Assembly (NCBI GenBank): GCA_011390755.1
Contig: JAABRU010000001.1
Coordinates: forward strand, 1 to 64,000
Direction: 5' to 3'
Origin: Desulfobacteraceae bacterium
GTDB taxonomy: Bacteria; Desulfobacterota; Desulfobacteria; Desulfobacterales; Desulfococcaceae
Length of the DNA stretch: 64,000 bases
Every line of letters starts with the position of its first letter. Position 1 is the first letter of the stretch. The notes beneath the pieces are model-generated. The model searched no databases, was not told where the DNA came from, and saw nothing but the letters and a program-made list of their open reading frames with translations. The position numbers were made by a program, and so were the translations under genes. Shown here piece after piece: positions 55,181 through 63,815 of the stretch.

Positions 55181-55951
55181 TTATTTTTTCCAGTCTTCCA
55201 GGCCGTATTTACTTAAAATTTGCTTTAATTCACCCGATTTCCGTAATTCTGCTATGCCCGCTGAAAGAATTTCCGCATATTTTTCTGATTGCGGCAGGGC
55301 AGGAGAAAATGCAATATATGCTTTTTCCGGTTTTACTGCAACACCTCCGACCCTTACCTGGCCGTTTACTTCCATCCGGTGCGCAAGATACCAAAATACC
55401 GGTTCCGTCGCAATGATTGCATCAAGTCGGCCGGCCAGAAGTTTTTTGATGTTTCTTTCAAGGGGATTGGCACCATGAATAATTTGAATTTTTTCAGCAT
55501 TATTCCTGTGCCTTGATATATAAGCATCAATTTCATCCAGGTAGGAATAACCGGCAATCACACCCAGTGTGATTTCTTCAAGTGAAGAAATGCCTGTATA
55601 AGTCCAGTTTCTGTTTTTTTGGGTAAATATTGAAAAACCGATCATTGCCAGTTCATTTTCAGGAAAAATAAAATCAGGACAGTCTTTATAATAAGCACCG
55701 ACTGCCCCGTGAATTTTTCCTTCTCTGACCATTTTCAGGGTTCGGTTCCAGGGAATATTTTCATATTCCACTGTATGACCGGCTCTGCCAAAAATTTTTT
55801 TTGCAATATCAATCATAAATCCTTCCTGTTCACTATTTGCCCTGCAATTGACAGGGCACCAGTTATCAGCAGCAATGATAATATGAGCGGCATAAAGCGG
55901 GACATGTATAAATAATAAGTATAAAAGGGCTATTATTAATATTTTCCTCAT
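55181..55951 (-). CDS. Periplasmic solute-binding protein, family 3
   Basis: A 256-aa secreted protein: signal peptide (LIIALLYLLFIHVPLYAAHI), then a family-3 extracellular binding fold with EGFMIDIAKKIFGRAGHTVE, YENIPWNRTLKMVREGKIHG, LGVIAGYSYLDEIDAYI, LLAGRLDAIIATEPVFWYLA and AEILSAGIAELRKSGELKQI. It would bind amino acids or similar polar solutes. No permease or ATPase gene lies beside it, so it may feed a distant transporter or act as a sensor. AAAGGAGG precedes the ATG. Confidence 0.9.
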   Translation of the reverse strand: MRKILIIALLYLLFIHVPLYAAHIIIAADNWCPVNCRANSEQEGFMIDIAKKIFGRAGHTVEYENIPWNRTLKMVREGKIHGAVGAYYKDCPDFIFPENELAMIGFSIFTQKNRNWTYTGISSLEEITLGVIAGYSYLDEIDAYISRHRNNAEKIQIIHGANPLERNIKKLLAGRLDAIIATEPVFWYLAHRMEVNGQVRVGGVAVKPEKAYIAFSPALPQSEKYAEILSAGIAELRKSGELKQILSKYGLEDWKK

Positions 55952-56122
55952 AAAATTCCTCCTTTGTGATTCACTCCGTTTATCCGGTGAATCTGCCTTC
56001 CCTGAGTTTGGCAGATTATGCAGTGGTGCATGGGCAACCCAGTGACTTGTCAGTCTGTTTTTATGGTATGCATTGCTTTTATATTAAAAAAGTTTAAGCA
56101 GATGTTCCGGACAACCGTCATT

Positions 56123-56237
56123 TTAGGCACTCAGCAAAAAATAACTGCCCCGTTTCATCTGATTGGGGGACGGAATGCACAGTTTCTGTTTATCCGCAGA
56201 ATATTTCCGGAGGATTTATTTCTTACCGGGTTCCTTA
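56123..56237 (-). repeat. R6 element, diverged form, 115 bp
   Basis: TTAGGCACTCAGCAAAAAAT to TCTTACCGGGTTCCTTA; reverse copy of 54257-54371. Confidence 0.7.
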
Positions 56238-56705
56238 ACCCTGACAAAATACTATTCATATTACAGAATTTATAGTTATTATAAAAATCATAGAATTTAT
56301 AAATTATTTTATATATGATTTTATAATATCTTGCAGTTCTTCCGTATTGTCAAGATACAATCTGCATGAAAATTTGTCTGAATGTATTGTTCTGTCAGCA
56401 AAACCTCTTTGCATTGTATTGTAAAAACGGCATTCTGCCCTTTTCCGGATATCCGGGATACCGCGCCAAAGGTGTAAGAATATGCAGATGAATTTTTTGG
56501 CACTGAGTAAACCGAAGGGAGCAGGGAAAGAAGTTCATAACTGCTGATGCCGTTGCAGGGCTAATCCCGATTCAGATATATTTGAGTAACATAATTATTC
56601 TCCGAAAATCCAATAAGATATTTTTTTTTGTACATTCAGAGACTTACTACCTGGAACAACTGTTACACACCTCCCTGATCCGGATATAACTGCAAAATCC
56701 GGGAA

Positions 56706-56717
56706 AACATTGTTACA
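56706..56717. promoter_or_regulatory. Operator-like 12-mer, copy 1 (inverted)
   Basis: AACATTGTTACA is the exact reverse complement of the 12-mer at the TetR start codon. CAACTGTTACAC at about 56657 may be a weaker extra copy. Confidence 0.5.
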
Positions 56718-56778
56718 CAGATATATATTTGTAATTTTTGTTAATATTTTATACAAATCAATTTTTTGTATTTTTTTC

Positions 56779-56807
56779 TTGACATGCATTATCAGATTGA
56801 ATAAAAG
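56779..56807 (+). promoter_or_regulatory. Candidate promoter upstream of the TetR gene
   Basis: TTGACA (56779-56784), 17 nt, TAAAAG (56802-56807). The -35 box is consensus, the -10 box is weak. An operator-like 12-mer follows directly. Confidence 0.45.
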
Positions 56808-56811
56808 AGAC

Positions 56812-56823
56812 AGTAACAATGTT
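56812..56823. promoter_or_regulatory. Operator-like 12-mer, copy 2
   Basis: AGTAACAATGTT differs by one base from copy 3 and lies just downstream of the candidate -10 box. Confidence 0.5.
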
Positions 56824-57027
56824 CTTTTTAAAATGAAACAGGATCGGTTATCTGAATTTTTTTTATTTTTAAATCAGATATCTGAGGTTTTTTTTATACA
56901 GAACATCATTATTCAGAGTACTTTTCATTTATCAGACTCCCGAAATATATGTTTTTTAACAATCTGATTTTTTAAAAAGATATATTATCTGTCTTTTTAC
57001 GGATAATAACTATCGGAACAGGCAGAC

Positions 57028-57039
57028 TGTAACAATGTT
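57028..57039. promoter_or_regulatory. Operator-like 12-mer, copy 3, over the start codon
   Basis: TGTAACAATGTT overlaps the ATG (57035) of the TetR gene. Confidence 0.5.
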
Positions 57040-57640
57040 AGACGGACTCAGACCGGACGTTCAAAAACGACTGGAAGCGGCAGTGCTGGAAATTTTTTCC
57101 AACTCGGATTTCCACAAAGCCAGCATCCGGGATGTTGCCAAAAAAGCGGGTGTCAGTTTCAGCACTATATATAATCATTTCGGCAGTAAAGAGCGTCTGG
57201 TTTTTGCTTTTGTTGATATCTGGATGGGAAAACTGACCGACCGGGTCGTGGATCATCTGCAGGGCATCGAAGACCTGAAAGAAAAACTGCGGAAGGTATT
57301 CTGGCTGCAGGTGGATTATTATGAACGTCATCCCGGCCTGGGGCGTATCCTTTTTATGACACTTCCCATGAAAACCTGGATGGTGGATGAAACTTTCCGG
57401 CAGCGCAAAATGATAGATCTGCTGGTCAGTGTGCTGCAGCAGGGGCAGAGGGAAGGCATTCTGACTTCCGAAGTGCGGGCCGGAACCCTGCTGGATTTTC
57501 TCATGGGCTTTGTGCAGCGTTCCTTTTTCATGTGGATTCTGCGGGGACAGAAGGAAAGCATGGCCGAACAGGCCAACACCATGTTTGAAATGGTCTGGCG
57601 GGGGATGGTTAATCCGAATTACAGAAACGGGGGGTCCTGA
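57035..57640 (+). CDS. TetR family transcriptional regulator
   Basis: A 201-aa one-component regulator. The N-terminal HTH is typical (ASIRDVAKKAGVSFSTIYNH, then FGSKERLVFAFVDIWMGKL). The C-terminal ligand domain (about 65-200) has FWLQVDYYERHPGLGRILFM, and the YYERHPGLGRILF motif resembles regulators of fatty acid metabolism. No clear Shine-Dalgarno site is seen; the start codon is covered by an operator-like 12-mer, which suggests autorepression. Target genes cannot be named; the methylmalonyl-CoA genes 2 kb downstream are candidates by position only. Confidence 0.9.
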   Translation: MLDGLRPDVQKRLEAAVLEIFSNSDFHKASIRDVAKKAGVSFSTIYNHFGSKERLVFAFVDIWMGKLTDRVVDHLQGIEDLKEKLRKVFWLQVDYYERHPGLGRILFMTLPMKTWMVDETFRQRKMIDLLVSVLQQGQREGILTSEVRAGTLLDFLMGFVQRSFFMWILRGQKESMAEQANTMFEMVWRGMVNPNYRNGGS

Positions 57641-57787
57641 TATGCTGACAGATTGCTTCCGTTTTTATACAAAGCATAACTTCAATGCCGTTTCCTTAAG
57701 ACTCCCCTCCCTTGAGGGAGAGGGGCAGGGGGTTGTCCGATCAGCAGGGTAAACATGCACTGTAAGCGGCCTTTAAGGAGATAAGCA

Positions 57788-58127
57788 ATGGCATACAGTG
57801 ATTTTAATTTAAAAAAAGTGAAATCAGATTTGAATGTAAAACTTATTGAAAAAAATGCTTTTTTTTCCATATCAAATCTGCTGAAATAAGCACCTATCTC
57901 AAAGAAACCTTAAAGAGGAATGTCCCTCTGGCTCTGGCAATCAACACGGAAAAAGCCAGATCAGAGATGATTACTGTAAATATCCTTTTGGAAATAAAAG
58001 AGAAATTTTCAAATAAAATCAGCCTGTTTTCCGGACCACAGTAAAAACATTCACAGACACAGATTCAGAAAAGAATCTGGTAAAATGTGAAAATGCAGAA
58101 GATATGTTCAGAAAACTGGGAATCTGA
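57788..58127 (+). pseudogene. Frameshifted remnant of an unknown conserved protein
   Basis: The first frame gives MAYSDFNLKKVKSDLNVKLI up to a TAA at 57887-57889. A shifted frame continues from 57883 as EISTYLKETLKRNVPLALAI, NTEKARSEMITVNILLEIKE and NKISLFSG, ending at 58044. A third frame (58047-58127) gives FTDTDSEKNLVKCENAEDMF. AAGGAG lies upstream of the ATG. From memory the first two pieces resemble the start of a roughly 200-aa family of unknown function found in filamentous bacteria. At least two frameshifts and a deletion make it inactive. Confidence 0.6.
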
Positions 58128-58159
58128 TGTTGATACCTATTTGGAAACAGAGTCAGTAA

Positions 58160-58318
58160 ATGAAATTAAAAGTGCTTATTCATAAAGCAGAAGAAGGCGG
58201 CTACTGGGCTGAAGTTCCGGCTATTATCGGCTGTGCCACACAGGGCGATACATTTGGGGAACTGATAAAAAATTTATATGAGGCTGCGGAAGGATGTCTG
58301 TCTGTTGAAATAGATTAA
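58160..58318 (+). CDS. Short HicB-like antitoxin
   Basis: A 52-aa protein, [20 protein letters not shown], then [20 protein letters not shown]. It has the HicB partial RNase-H-like pattern ([13 protein letters not shown]). No toxin gene follows directly; another HicB-HicA pair begins 55 nt later. It may be an orphan or the remains of a second pair. The ribosome site is weak. Confidence 0.65.
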   Translation: MKLKVLIHKAEEGGYWAEVPAIIGCATQGDTFGELIKNLYEAAEGCLSVEID

Positions 58319-58372
58319 AATTATTCATATTTTTGATAGGAAATGTTAATTTTTTTACAATTAAGGAAATCT

Positions 58373-58588
58373 ATGAGACGGGAATTCAATGTGGTTATTG
58401 AAAGAGATTCTGACGGCTATTATGTCGCAAGTGTTCCTGAATTGAGAGGATGTCATACACAGGCAAAATCTCTGGATGTTCTTATGGAACGTATCAGAGA
58501 GGCTATTGAACTTTGCATCGAGGTTGAATCGGAAAGAATTTCTGATTTGCAGTTTGTCGGAGTGCAAAGAATAGCGGTAGGCGTGTGA
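58373..58588 (+). CDS. hicB: HicB family antitoxin
   Basis: A 71-aa protein from the ATG at 58373 (AAGGAAA upstream; frame open from 58343). REFNVVIERDSDGYYVASVP and ELRGCHTQAKSLDVLMERIR are HicB signatures. It should neutralise the HicA toxin encoded next and repress the operon. The stop overlaps the HicA GTG by 4 nt. Confidence 0.88.
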   Translation: MRREFNVVIERDSDGYYVASVPELRGCHTQAKSLDVLMERIREAIELCIEVESERISDLQFVGVQRIAVGV

Positions 58589-58809
58589 GCAGAATACCCC
58601 GACTTACTGCGCGTCAAATTATTTCTGCTTTGAAAAAAGCGGGGTTTGAGGTGATCCGCATAAAAGGCAGCCATCATTATCTTCAGCATTTCGATGGTCG
58701 TTCTACCGTTGTGCCTGTCCATTCGGGTGAAACGATAGGAGCAGGTCTGATGAATAAGATTCTTGATGATTGTGAAATGGCTGTTGATGAATTTAAAAAA
58801 TATCTTTAA
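58585..58809 (+). CDS. hicA: HicA family mRNA interferase toxin
   Basis: A 74-aa protein starting with GTG at 58585 inside the HicB stop. It has the double-stranded-RNA-binding-like HicA fold: ARQIISALKKAGFEVIRIKG, then the catalytic His in GSHHYLQHFDGRSTVVPVHS. HicA cleaves mRNA when HicB is degraded. Order is antitoxin first, as in many HicBA loci with both genes coupled. Confidence 0.9.
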   Translation: MSRIPRLTARQIISALKKAGFEVIRIKGSHHYLQHFDGRSTVVPVHSGETIGAGLMNKILDDCEMAVDEFKKYL

Positions 58810-58873
58810 AATACAATTATTATTAATTAAAAACAAGCTATTATAATTTTATTAATTGATTTTAATCAATTAT

Positions 58874-58974
58874 GATGAATCGGTAAAAAGTCCAAATATC
58901 AAAAATAACTATTAATAAAATCAGAGTGTTAATATGTATCAAAACCTGATTTCCGGACTTTTTACGAGACCATC
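58874..58974 (+). mobile_element. R1 MITE-like element, 101 bp
   Basis: GATGAATCGGTAAAAAGTCC to GGACTTTTTACGAGACCATC. Target duplication AATTAT at 58868-58873 and 58975-58980. It ends 88 nt before the epimerase start, so it lies in that gene's 5-prime region. Confidence 0.88.
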
Positions 58975-59062
58975 AATTATGATACAGGCTGTATGCGGCC
59001 ATAATCCTGATTGTTTTGTCAATTCAAACCATATACCATTCATACAGGAAAAGGAGAATGAA

Positions 59063-59467
59063 ATGAAAATACTCAAAATCGACCATCTGGGCATTGCAGT
59101 CAACAGCATAGATGAGGGAAAAAATTTCTGGTCAGAAGTTCTGGGGCTGCACTTTGAGGGTGCGGAAACCGTACAGGAGCAGAAAGTGACCACCGCTTTT
59201 TTTCCTGTGGGTGAAAGTGAAGTGGAACTGCTGGAATCCACATCCCCGGACGGCCCGGTTGCCAAGTTTATTGAGAAAAAAGGGCAGGGTTTTCAGCATG
59301 TGGCCTTCCGGGTGGAAAATATAGAAGAGGCTCTGGAAGAACTCAAAGAAAAAGGCATTCAGCTCATTGACCAGAAACCCCGTATCGGCGCAGGCGGAGC
59401 AAAAATCGCCTTCCTGCACCCCAAAGCAACGGGCGGTGTACTGGTGGAACTCTGCCAGAGAGATTAA
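59063..59467 (+). CDS. mce: Methylmalonyl-CoA epimerase
   Basis: A 134-aa vicinal-oxygen-chelate enzyme that interconverts (R)- and (S)-methylmalonyl-CoA. Motifs: [20 protein letters not shown] (metal His), [10 protein letters not shown]-like strand [40 protein letters not shown] and [16 protein letters not shown]. The frame is open from 58934, but that part is R1 sequence; AAGGAG at 59051 fixes the ATG at 59063. The mutase gene follows 107 nt later across an ATGAATGATG palindrome (about 59480-59560). Confidence 0.95.
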   Translation: MKILKIDHLGIAVNSIDEGKNFWSEVLGLHFEGAETVQEQKVTTAFFPVGESEVELLESTSPDGPVAKFIEKKGQGFQHVAFRVENIEEALEELKEKGIQLIDQKPRIGAGGAKIAFLHPKATGGVLVELCQRD

Positions 59468-59574
59468 TTCCTGCATTATGAATTATAAATTATGAATGAT
59501 GAATGATGCTGAAGGGTTTTGTCTTATTCCCATTCATCATTTATCATTCAACATTATTTTAAGGAGCAGTGTCA

Positions 59575-61716
59575 ATGTCAGAACATCCGAATAAAGAAAA
59601 ATGGGCAGAAACAGCAGGCAAGCAGATGAAGGGCAAATCTCCGGATACCCTGGACTGGCTAACCCCCGAAGGTATCAAAGTCAAAGCCCTTTACACGGCA
59701 GAGGATATTGAGGGTATGGAAAGTGTAAATACCCTTCCCGGCCTTCCCCCCTATGTGCGCGGTCCTATGGCCACCATGTATGCGGGCCGTCCCTGGACCA
59801 TCCGCCAGTATGCCGGTTTTTCCACAGCAAAGGAATCCAATGATTTTTACAGAAAGGCACTGGCTGCCGGGCAGAAGGGGCTTTCCGTCGCCTTTGACCT
59901 GGCCACCCACCGGGGATATGATTCGGATCATCCCAGGGTATCCGGTGACATCGGGAAAGCCGGTGTGGCCATTGATTCTGTGGAAGATATGAAAATTCTC
60001 TTTGACGGTATCCCCCTGGATCAGATGTCCGTATCCATGACCATGAACGGCGCGGTCATTCCCATTCTGGCCGGTTATATTGTGGCTGCCGAAGAACAGG
60101 GCGTGAAACACGAACAGCTTACGGGAACCATCCAAAACGATATTCTCAAAGAATACCTGACCCGCAATACCTATATTTATCCGCCGGTTCCCTCCATGCG
60201 GATTATCTCTGACATTATGGCATTCTGCTCCAAAGAAATGCCCAGATACAACACCATCAGCATCAGCGGTTATCATATGATGGAAGCCGGGGCCAATTCC
60301 GTTCTCCAGACGGCCTTTACCCTGGCAGACGGTATTGAATACATCCGGGCCGCCCTCAACTCCGGCATGGATATTGACACCTTTGCCCCGCGGCTTTCCT
60401 TTTTCTTCGGTATCGGCATGAATTTCTTTATGGACATTGCCATGCTGCGCGCGGCCCGTTTTCTCTGGCACCGCATCGTCAGTAAATACAATCCCAAAAA
60501 TCCCAAATCCGCTATGCTCCGCACCCACTGCCAGACCTCCGGATGGAGTCTGACCGAGCAGGATCCCTACAACAATGTTATCCGTACCACCCTGGAGGCC
60601 ATGTCTGCGGCCCTGGGCGGAACCCAGTCCCTGCATACCAACTCCTTTGATGAGGCCATCGGACTTCCCACGGAATTCTCGGCCCGCATTGCCCGGAATA
60701 CCCAGATTATTATTCAGGAAGAATCCCAGATATGTCATGTCATTGATCCCCTGGGCGGTTCCTACTATGTGGAAGCCCTGACCAGCAGTATTATTGAAGA
60801 ATCCCAGAAAATCATTGATGAAATCGAGGAAATGGGCGGTATGGCCAAAGCCATTGCTACCGGAATGCCCAAAATGCGCATTGAAGAATCCGCAGCCCGC
60901 AAACAGGCCCGCATTGACCAGGGACTGGATGTGATTGTGGGTGTGAACAAATACCAGCTCAAAGATGAAAAGATTGACTTTGATGTCCGGGAAGTACCGG
61001 GCACTGTTCGGGATGAGCAGGTGGCCCGCATTAATGAAATCAAATCCACCCGTGACAATGCAGCCGTGGAAAAGGCACTCAATGATCTCGTCAAAGGGGC
61101 CGAAGGTAATGGTAACATCCTGGAACTGGCCCTGCCTGCGGTCCGTGCCCGTGCCACCGTAGGAGAAATTTCCGACGCGCTGGAAAAAGTATTTGGCCGT
61201 TTTGTGGCAACCACCCAGTGTATTTCCGGGGCCTATGCATCGGAATATACGGCCAACAGCGGTGTCATTGAATCTCTGCGCAAACGCACGGAAACCTTTT
61301 TGGAAAAACAGGGCCGCCGTCCCAGAATGCTGGTGACAAAAATGGGACAGGACGGCCATGACCGCGGGGTCAAAGTGGTGGCATCCTCTTATGCGGATCT
61401 GGGTTTTGACGTGGATATCAGTCCCATGTTCCAGACTCCGGAAGAAGCCGCAAAAATGGCCATTGAAAACGATGTGCATCTTGTCGGTGCATCCAGTCTG
61501 GCCGCCGGTCACAAAACACTGATTCCTGCTCTGATTGAAGAACTGAAAAAACAGGGCGGGGAAGATATTATGGTTGTAGCAGGCGGTGTGATTCCGCCCG
61601 CGGATTATCAGTTCCTTTATGAGGCCGGTGTCAGTGCTGTTTTCGGCCCCGGTACTTCCATTACGGATTCTGCCAACAGAACCCTGAATCTGCTGGAAGA
61701 GAAATACCTTAAATAA
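59575..61716 (+). CDS. Methylmalonyl-CoA mutase, single-chain
   Basis: A 713-aa adenosylcobalamin enzyme that interconverts (S)-methylmalonyl-CoA and succinyl-CoA. A GTG at 59569 is possible, but AAGGAG spacing favours the ATG at 59575. The N-terminal TIM-barrel domain shows [40 protein letters not shown] and [19 protein letters not shown]. The C-terminal B12 domain (about 590-713) has the DxHxxG motif in [14 protein letters not shown], then [20 protein letters not shown]. Length fits the catalytic chain of homodimeric or alpha-type enzymes. Sulfate reducers use it in the succinate-propionate pathway. It is followed by the MeaB chaperone. Confidence 0.97.
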   Translation: MSEHPNKEKWAETAGKQMKGKSPDTLDWLTPEGIKVKALYTAEDIEGMESVNTLPGLPPYVRGPMATMYAGRPWTIRQYAGFSTAKESNDFYRKALAAGQKGLSVAFDLATHRGYDSDHPRVSGDIGKAGVAIDSVEDMKILFDGIPLDQMSVSMTMNGAVIPILAGYIVAAEEQGVKHEQLTGTIQNDILKEYLTRNTYIYPPVPSMRIISDIMAFCSKEMPRYNTISISGYHMMEAGANSVLQTAFTLADGIEYIRAALNSGMDIDTFAPRLSFFFGIGMNFFMDIAMLRAARFLWHRIVSKYNPKNPKSAMLRTHCQTSGWSLTEQDPYNNVIRTTLEAMSAALGGTQSLHTNSFDEAIGLPTEFSARIARNTQIIIQEESQICHVIDPLGGSYYVEALTSSIIEESQKIIDEIEEMGGMAKAIATGMPKMRIEESAARKQARIDQGLDVIVGVNKYQLKDEKIDFDVREVPGTVRDEQVARINEIKSTRDNAAVEKALNDLVKGAEGNGNILELALPAVRARATVGEISDALEKVFGRFVATTQCISGAYASEYTANSGVIESLRKRTETFLEKQGRRPRMLVTKMGQDGHDRGVKVVASSYADLGFDVDISPMFQTPEEAAKMAIENDVHLVGASSLAAGHKTLIPALIEELKKQGGEDIMVVAGGVIPPADYQFLYEAGVSAVFGPGTSITDSANRTLNLLEEKYLK

Positions 61717-61864
61717 GGTCTGATATGTTCCGGCCGGTCTTCGGAAGCCGGTCGGAATGTTTTTGCAGTATAATGGGCGGAGCATCCGCCATAATTCGGA
61801 AGCTGATCGGCGGGCATTTTTTTTGCCCGCCACAGCCCCCAGAAAATGTAAAAATATATTTCAT

Positions 61865-62854
61865 ATGTATAAAGATCCCCAATATTATGTCCAGGGCATA
61901 CTGGACAGAAACCGCCTGATACTGGCCCGCACCATTACTTTAATTGAAAGTTCTCTGCCTGCACACAGGGAAATGGCCCGCACGGTTGTGGATAAACTGC
62001 TTCCCCATACCGGAAAAGCGGTACGCTTGGGGATTACCGGTGTACCCGGCGCGGGAAAAAGCACTTTTATTGAAAGTTTCGGAACCATGCTTACGGAAAA
62101 AGGCTTCCGGGTGGCTGTTCTGGCCATTGATCCCAGCAGCACCCGAAGCGGCGGCAGTATCCTGGGGGATAAAACCCGCATGGAAAAACTGGCCGTCAAT
62201 GACATGGCCTTTATCCGTCCCTCCCCTTCGTCCGGAACCCTGGGCGGTGTTGCCCGGAAAACCAGGGAAAGCATGATGGTCTGCGAAGCTGCGGGATTTG
62301 ATATCATTATTGTGGAAACGGTCGGGGTCGGACAGTCGGAAACCACCGTGGCATCCATGGTGGATTTTTTCCTGGTCCTGATGATTGCCGGAGCCGGGGA
62401 TGAACTGCAGGGAATCAAAAAAGGCGTGCTGGAAGTCGCGGATGCCATTGTCATTAACAAAGCCGACGGCGACAATGTCACACGGGCACAGATGGCGCAG
62501 AAGGAATATCAGGCCGCCCTGCATCTGCTCATGCCTGCCAGCCCCACCTGGTCTCCCCCTGTGCTGACCTGCAGCGCGCTGGAAATGACGGGAGTGGAGC
62601 ATGTATGGGAAACCATTCTGGATTACAAGGAAAAAATGACTGCCAGCGGGGAGCTGCGGGAACGACGCAGAGAACAGTCCCTGGAATGGATGTGGTTTCT
62701 GCTCAAAGACGGACTGGAAAACTGGTTTTACAATCATCCGGAGGTCAAAGACCGGGTGCAGCAGTTGAAAAAAGATGTGGAAAAGGGTGTGACAGCGCCC
62801 ACAGTCGCGGCTGCGGAGCTGCTGGCCTTTCTGAATGCGGGGAAATCGGATTGA
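61865..62854 (+). CDS. meaB: Methylmalonyl-CoA mutase-associated GTPase MeaB
   Basis: A 329-aa P-loop GTPase of the MeaB/ArgK (G3E) family that guards and loads the B12 mutase. Walker A is GITGVPGAGKSTFI; the magnesium motif is in VAVLAIDPSSTRSGGSILGD; IIVETVGVGQSET and ADAIVINKADGDN (NKxD) follow. The frame is open from 61757, but MYKDPQYYVQGILDRNRLIL at 61865 gives the normal N-terminus, though no strong ribosome site is seen. It lies 148 nt after the mutase gene on the same strand. Confidence 0.95.
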   Translation: MYKDPQYYVQGILDRNRLILARTITLIESSLPAHREMARTVVDKLLPHTGKAVRLGITGVPGAGKSTFIESFGTMLTEKGFRVAVLAIDPSSTRSGGSILGDKTRMEKLAVNDMAFIRPSPSSGTLGGVARKTRESMMVCEAAGFDIIIVETVGVGQSETTVASMVDFFLVLMIAGAGDELQGIKKGVLEVADAIVINKADGDNVTRAQMAQKEYQAALHLLMPASPTWSPPVLTCSALEMTGVEHVWETILDYKEKMTASGELRERRREQSLEWMWFLLKDGLENWFYNHPEVKDRVQQLKKDVEKGVTAPTVAAAELLAFLNAGKSD

Positions 62855-62991
62855 ATTTTTTTGAATTGCTCTGAGTAATTACATTTCCGGAAGTTTTACA
62901 TGTATCTAAAAAATCGGATTTTCAGAAAACTGCATAAAAATATGCGGAAATGTATTGATGAAAGAAAAAAAATGAAAACCCGGAGCCGTTC

Positions 62992-63282
62992 ATGATTGAA
63001 ATCCGTCAGACTGACACATACAGTGAATGGTTTGACAGTCTGCGTGATCGTCAGGCCAAAGCACGCATAAATATTCGTATCCGTCGATTATCTATGGGTA
63101 ATCCCGGTGATGTAAAACCTGTGGGAGAAGGAGTTTCCGAATTAAGAATTGACTATGGCCCCGGTTATCGGGTGTATTTTGTTCGTCGCGGACAAACTTT
63201 GATTGTCCTGCTTGCCGGAGGAGATAAACGCAGTCAGCATAAAGATATTCAGTTGGCAATAAATTTATCGCGGGAAGTTTAA
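62992..63282 (+). CDS. RelE/ParE-superfamily toxin (HigB-like addiction module killer)
   Basis: A 96-aa protein with EWFDSLRDRQAKARINIRIR, GVSELRIDYGPGYRVYFVRR and LIVLLAGGDKRSQHKDIQLA, the pattern of the addiction-module killer protein family within RelE/ParE. It is expected to cleave ribosome-bound mRNA. CGGAG precedes the ATG. The antitoxin gene follows 9 nt later, the reverse order typical for HigBA. Confidence 0.88.
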   Translation: MIEIRQTDTYSEWFDSLRDRQAKARINIRIRRLSMGNPGDVKPVGEGVSELRIDYGPGYRVYFVRRGQTLIVLLAGGDKRSQHKDIQLAINLSREV

Positions 63283-63291
63283 GAGGATATC

Positions 63292-63576
63292 ATGGCAAAA
63301 ATAAAAACCCGGCTGTGGGATGCAGCAGAACACCTGAAAACAGATGAAGATATGGCGGCTTATCTGGAAGCTGCTCTGGAAGAAGGTGATCCTGCTTTGG
63401 TTGCAGCAGCGTTGGGAGATATTGCGCGTGCCAAAGGTCTGAGCCGGATTGAGGGATTGGGACATGAAAATCTGTTTCAGGCATTATCCCCTGAAGGCAA
63501 ACCGGAATTTTCCACAGTTTTTAAAATTATACAATTGCTTGGTTTTCGCCTGCACGCCACTGTAGTGCAGGCATAA
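63292..63576 (+). CDS. HigA-like HTH antitoxin
   Basis: A 94-aa antitoxin of the addiction-module antidote type: LWDAAEHLKTDEDMAAYLEA, then LVAAALGDIARAKGLSRIEG (HTH recognition region) and LSPEGKPEFSTVFKIIQLLG. It should bind the preceding toxin and its promoter. Confidence 0.88.
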   Translation: MAKIKTRLWDAAEHLKTDEDMAAYLEAALEEGDPALVAAALGDIARAKGLSRIEGLGHENLFQALSPEGKPEFSTVFKIIQLLGFRLHATVVQA

Positions 63577-63617
63577 TCTGATTATTTAATATTTTCTGCA
63601 ACTGGTATATTGGAAAA

Positions 63618-63815
63618 ATGAACAGACAGTTTACAGCAATCATAGAACGGGAAGGCAGCGGATATGTTTCATTTTGTCCTGAACTGAATATAGCCAGTCA
63701 GGGAGATACTGTTGCAAAAGCAGGAAATAATCTTACAGAAGCACTGGAACTTTTTTTTGAAACTGCTTCAGCACAGGAAATTCAAACAAGGAATCATTCA
63801 TTATGCCCTATGTGA
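63618..63815 (+). CDS. HicB-like antitoxin without a HicA partner
   Basis: A 65-aa protein: MNRQFTAIIEREGSGYVSFC, then PELNIASQGDTVAKAGNNLT, EALELFFETAS, the HicB fold. No HicA gene follows; instead its last codons overlap the tautomerase start by 13 nt. The final residues (TRNHSLCPM) look like read-through into the next gene's leader, so it may be an orphan or in decay. Confidence 0.72.
   Translation: MNRQFTAIIEREGSGYVSFCPELNIASQGDTVAKAGNNLTEALELFFETASAQEIQTRNHSLCPM

Larger units (their letters stand above)
55952..57034. other. 1.1-kb AT-rich region without a gene
   Basis: Holds an R6 copy (56123-56237), unexplained AT-rich DNA (56240-56640) and the upstream region of the TetR gene with repeated operator-like 12-mers. 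Short ORFs (for example 56710-56967) are Phe/Ile-rich by base composition and have no ribosome site. Confidence 0.5.

Noticed and set aside
56710-56967. 85-codon ORF (MLHRYIFVIFVNIL) resembling a small membrane protein
   Set aside because: Phe/Ile richness follows from the AT-rich DNA. There is no ribosome site, and it overlaps the promoter and operator-like sites of the TetR gene.
58934-59062. N-terminal extension of the epimerase ([14 protein letters not shown])
   Set aside because: It is translated R1 repeat; the true start at 59063 has AAGGAG and the family N-terminus.
59659-61833. 724-codon open frame on the minus strand opposite the mutase
   Set aside because: Antisense shadow of a strongly conserved gene; His/Gly/Phe-rich and without motifs.
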